From an uncultured Lachnospiraceae bacterium (GTDB lineage Bacteria; Bacillota; Clostridia; Lachnospirales; Lachnospiraceae): a DNA stretch of 7,053 nt. The position numbers were made by a program, and so were the translations under genes. This document shows positions 4,757 through 7,053 of the stretch, piece after piece. Location of the stretch: NCBI GenBank assembly GCA_902766655.1, contig CACXEL010000368.1, forward strand, positions 1 through 7,053, in the 5' to 3' direction. The notes under the pieces were generated by a model. It had not been told where the DNA came from, did no database searches, and worked only from the letters and a program-made list of their open reading frames with translations. The first letter of the stretch is position 1, and each line of letters starts with the position of its first letter.

Positions 4757-5323
4757 TCAAAACTCTCCTGCGGCAACCAGGCTGTAGTGCCCGAGCCGCT
4801 CCAGCCGCCTTGCGAACTGCGACGGTGAAAGATCCTGGTCGTTGTCCATCCAGTTCAGCATGAGCCGCATGGATCCGAGAAAGACGTAGTCGAAAATGAA
4901 TTCAAGCCGCTCCCTGTCATAAGAAGGAAACTCCTTCTGCCACTCGGCCACGATTCCATCCCGGACCAGTTCCCGCATATTGTTCATGAACCGGGCGTCA
5001 CCGTTATCACCCATCAAAATGCGGCAAAGATCCTTGTTCTGCAGGACGCATGTGTAGATTTTTGCCAGATAGTTGATTTCCCGTCCGTCATCCCAGAACC
5101 GATTGAAGGAAGCCATATTTTCGGCGATAAAACTGTCTTCAATCTCCTTCAGCACATCCTGCGGCTGACCATAGTGAAGATAAAAAGTGCCCCGGTTGAT
5201 CCCGGCCTCCTCGCAAAGCGCCTTGACCGAGATGGTCCCGATCGGCTGATCCTGCAGCATGCGCAGCAGCGCGCGGTGCAGCAGCTCCTTTGTGACACGA
5301 ACTCTTGCGTCCCGATTGTTCAT
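4757..5323 (-). CDS. TetR/AcrR-family transcriptional regulator
   Basis: A 188-residue one-component regulator of normal TetR length. The N-terminal helix-turn-helix is clear: TKELLHRALLRML (11-23), then ISVKALCEEAGINRGTFYLHYGQPQDVL (31-58), with the family's typical GI[NS]xGTFYxHF signature seen as GINRGTFYLHY at 41-51. The rest (about 65-188) is a helical ligand-binding and dimerisation domain with no recognisable effector motif. The ATG has GGAGG 4 bp upstream. It is transcribed divergently from the GH3 gene, and the shared 146-bp region carries inverted repeats suitable for a TetR dimer (5335-5364 and 5399-5417). The likely role, inferred from this layout, is repression of GH3 and self-regulation. 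The inducer is unknown. Confidence 0.9.
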   Translation of the reverse strand: MNNRDARVRVTKELLHRALLRMLQDQPIGTISVKALCEEAGINRGTFYLHYGQPQDVLKEIEDSFIAENMASFNRFWDDGREINYLAKIYTCVLQNKDLCRILMGDNGDARFMNNMRELVRDGIVAEWQKEFPSYDRERLEFIFDYVFLGSMRLMLNWMDNDQDLSPSQFARRLERLGHYSLVAAGEF

Positions 5324-5334
5324 AAAGCCTCCGG

Positions 5335-5364
5335 ATAATCAACATATTTGTTGCATCTGTTCAT
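5335..5364. promoter_or_regulatory. Candidate second TetR operator (autoregulatory site)
   Basis: CAACATATTTGTTG (5340-5353) is a palindrome matching at 6 of 7 pairs, just upstream of the TetR ribosome site. It belongs to a cluster of TGTT[GC]AT-like half-sites: ATCAACA at 5338-5344, TGTTGCA at 5349-5355 and TGTTCAT at 5358-5364. The 10-mer ATAATCAACA (5335-5344) recurs in inverted orientation at 5410-5419, inside the GH3 promoter. Shared half-sites at both ends of a divergent region are what autoregulation by one repressor would produce. Confidence 0.5.
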
Positions 5365-5393
5365 CATCTTACAGAACTGAGGATTTCTGCTTA

Positions 5394-5422
5394 TTGTAAA
5401 TGAACACAGTGTTGATTATAAT
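5394..5422 (+). promoter_or_regulatory. Sigma-70-type promoter of the GH3 gene
   Basis: TTGTAA (5394-5399, four of six consensus bases) is followed after exactly 17 bp by a perfect TATAAT (5417-5422). Transcription would begin near 5429, giving a leader of about 40 bases before the GH3 start codon, with GGAGG at 5457-5461 in good position. Confidence 0.8.
5399..5417. promoter_or_regulatory. Candidate TetR operator filling the GH3 promoter spacer
   Basis: AATGAACACAGTGTTGATT is a 19-bp inverted repeat with an odd centre; eight of nine pairs match, the exception being G5402/G5414. It occupies the whole interval between the -35 and -10 boxes and touches both. This is the usual place for a repressor to exclude polymerase, and the size fits a TetR-type dimer. 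The divergent TetR gene makes that protein the obvious candidate to bind it. Confidence 0.65.
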
Positions 5423-5469
5423 ATACTTAGTTCAATAAATCAAGCAAAACCTTACCGGAGGAAACGCTT

Positions 5470-7053
5470 ATGACTTTTGAAGAGGCTGTGAAGGCATACC
5501 AGAAGAACCCCGAAAAACCCGAGCTGGAGAGACTGGTTTCCACCCTCTGCGGGGAAATGACTCTGAAGGAGAAGATCCACATGCTCTCCGGCCACACCAT
5601 CGGCCAGACCCAGGTGGACATGATCAGAACCGGGCGGAACTACAACGTCCGGGCCCTCCGCGCCGGCGGCTGCAAACGTCTCGGCGTGCCCCCCGTACTC
5701 TTCACCGACGGCCCCCGCGGCGTAGTCATGGGCAATTCCACCTGCTTCCCGGTGTCCATGCTCCGCGCCTCCACCTTCGACCCGGACCTGGAGTACCGCT
5801 TCGGCAAGGCCATCGCGGACGAGGCCATCGCCCAGGGAGCCAACTATTTCGCGGGTGTCTGCATCAACCTCGTCCGCAATCCCCGCTGGGGCCGCACCCA
5901 GGAGACCTACGGCGAAGATCCCTTCCTCCTGGGCGAGTACGGCTCGACCCTGACCAAGGCCGTGCAGGAAGAAGGCATGATCGCCTGCCCCAAGCACTAT
6001 GCCCTCAACTCCATCGAAGACCTGCGCTTCTTCATCAACGCCACCTGCGATGACCGCACCCTCCACGAGGTCTATCTGCCCCACTTCAAGAAGTGCATCG
6101 ACGCCGGGGCCCAGTCCATCATGGGCGCCTACAACAAGTTCGACGGCGACTACTGCTGCGCCTCCAAAAAGCTGCTGACGGACATCCTCCGCGACGAGTG
6201 GGGCTTTGACGGCTTCGTCATGAGCGACTTCGTGAACGGCGTCCACGACGCCGAATCCTCCCTCAAGGCCGGCCTGGACATGGAAATGATGTTCACCATG
6301 CACTACAACAGCTTCGCCATCAAAAAGCTCCTCAAGTCCGGCAAGCTTCAGCCCGAGCACATCGACCGGGCAGTCCGCAACATCCTGCGCGTCCTGATCC
6401 GCCAGACGCCGAAGATTCGTCCCCGCGCAAAAAGTGTGGTCGGCTCCGTGGACAACCGCCTGCTTGCCCGGGAGATTGCCGAAAAGGGCATGGTCCTGCT
6501 GGAGAACAACGGCGTGCTGCCACTCTCCAAGGACGCGAAAGTCCTGGTCACCGGTCCCTACGCCGACGAGGCCAACGTGGGCGACCAGGGCTCCAGCCGC
6601 GTCTGGGACAAGAGCATCGTGACGCCTTTCGCGGGCATTTCCAGAGTCTTCAAGAGCGCTTCCCTGACGGAAGGCGACGTGGCCGTAGTCTGCGTTGGCT
6701 CCAACCGCAAGAAGGAAGGCGAATTCTTCGCCAGCGCCAACGAGAAAATGAAGACCAAGCCCAGGGACTGCGGCGGCGACCGCGACAGCCTCCGCCTGGA
6801 GGCCGAGGAGGTCCAGCTCATAAAGAGCCTCAAGGCCCAGGGCAAAAAGGTCGTCGTGGTCCTCTACTCCGGATGCGCCATCATCGTGGAGGAGTGGAAG
6901 CAGTACGCTGACGCGATCATCATGAACTACTACTCCGGCTGCGAGGGCGGCACTGCTCTCGCCAACCTCCTCTCCGGCGACAGGAACTTCTCCGGCAGGC
7001 TCCCCTTCACCGTGGCCATGGATGAGAAGGATAATCCCGCCTTCCTCAGCATC
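5470..7053 (+). CDS. Glycoside hydrolase family 3 (beta-glucosidase-like), 3' end beyond window
   Basis: An open frame of 528 codons that is still open at the window end. GH3 enzymes release terminal beta-linked sugars by a retaining mechanism. The (beta/alpha)8 domain (about 22-310) has TDGPRG at 79-84, NPRWGRTQETYGEDP at 137-151, KHY at 175-177 and the nucleophile Asp253 in GFVMSDF (249-254; SDW is more usual). The second domain (about 335 on) starts with AREIAEKGMVLLENNGVLPL, includes GGDRDSLRLE (435-444) and reaches CEGGTALANLLSGDRNFSGRLPFT (491-514), where Glu492 lies in the region that often carries the acid/base. The rest of that domain and any fibronectin-III-like domain are cut off; family members usually have 700-850 residues. 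No signal peptide is seen, so it probably acts inside the cell on imported oligosaccharides. GGAGG lies 8 bp before the ATG. Third codon positions are strongly C/G-biased. Exact sugar specificity is not readable. Confidence 0.92.
   Translation, partial: MTFEEAVKAYQKNPEKPELERLVSTLCGEMTLKEKIHMLSGHTIGQTQVDMIRTGRNYNVRALRAGGCKRLGVPPVLFTDGPRGVVMGNSTCFPVSMLRASTFDPDLEYRFGKAIADEAIAQGANYFAGVCINLVRNPRWGRTQETYGEDPFLLGEYGSTLTKAVQEEGMIACPKHYALNSIEDLRFFINATCDDRTLHEVYLPHFKKCIDAGAQSIMGAYNKFDGDYCCASKKLLTDILRDEWGFDGFVMSDFVNGVHDAESSLKAGLDMEMMFTMHYNSFAIKKLLKSGKLQPEHIDRAVRNILRVLIRQTPKIRPRAKSVVGSVDNRLLAREIAEKGMVLLENNGVLPLSKDAKVLVTGPYADEANVGDQGSSRVWDKSIVTPFAGISRVFKSASLTEGDVAVVCVGSNRKKEGEFFASANEKMKTKPRDCGGDRDSLRLEAEEVQLIKSLKAQGKKVVVVLYSGCAIIVEEWKQYADAIIMNYYSGCEGGTALANLLSGDRNFSGRLPFTVAMDEKDNPAFLSI

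Noticed and set aside
4076..4828. 250-codon plus-strand open frame
   Set aside because: It is antisense to the hydrolase with its complete catalytic triad and spans the half-element; there is no ribosome site or recognisable motif.
5452..6360. 302-codon minus-strand open frame opposite GH3
   Set aside because: It is antisense to a clear GH3 gene. Strong C/G bias at GH3 third positions removes stops on the opposite strand, and the translation (rich in Gly, Val, Ala, Glu, His) matches no fold.

Overview
The window looks like chromosomal DNA from a moderately high-GC clostridial bacterium (Bacillota, possibly Lachnospiraceae or a relative). The grounds are strong GGAGG ribosome sites before nearly every gene, a FeoA/FeoB set with the FeoB-associated Cys-rich membrane peptide that is typical of Firmicutes, and GGGACGGTCC-type intergenic palindromes of a kind I associate with clostridial genomes. 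The assignment is an inference; there is no rRNA or other marker gene here.

Layout: (1) 1-80, a perfect long palindrome. (2) 93-2342, minus strand: a compact ferrous-iron uptake operon read as Cys-rich membrane peptide, feoA, feoB, with overlapping reading frames. (3) 2343-2646: its leader and a candidate promoter, then a 26-bp-stem hairpin that probably ends the next gene upstream. (4) 2647-3729, minus: an unrecognised membrane protein with an exact 25-residue N-terminal tandem repeat and about six membrane segments. (5) 3730-4018: a doubtful 44-codon plus-strand ORF and a second, almost identical copy of the palindrome. (6) 4010-5323, minus: an alpha/beta hydrolase behind a TetR-family regulator, with a degenerate half-copy of the palindrome between them. 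(7) 5324-5469: a divergent regulatory region with a near-consensus promoter whose spacer is filled by a 19-bp inverted repeat. (8) 5470-7053, plus: a glycoside hydrolase family 3 enzyme cut off by the window end.

How the parts fit: the feo genes form one translationally coupled Fe(II) importer unit. The TetR regulator and hydrolase probably share a transcript divergent from the GH3 gene, and the operator-like repeats suggest that TetR represses GH3 and perhaps itself. The most unusual features are the family of GGGACG-containing palindromes, one at each of the four minus-strand transcript ends visible here, and the 25-residue-repeat membrane protein. I see no CRISPR array, tRNA, rRNA, transposase, phage gene or defence system.
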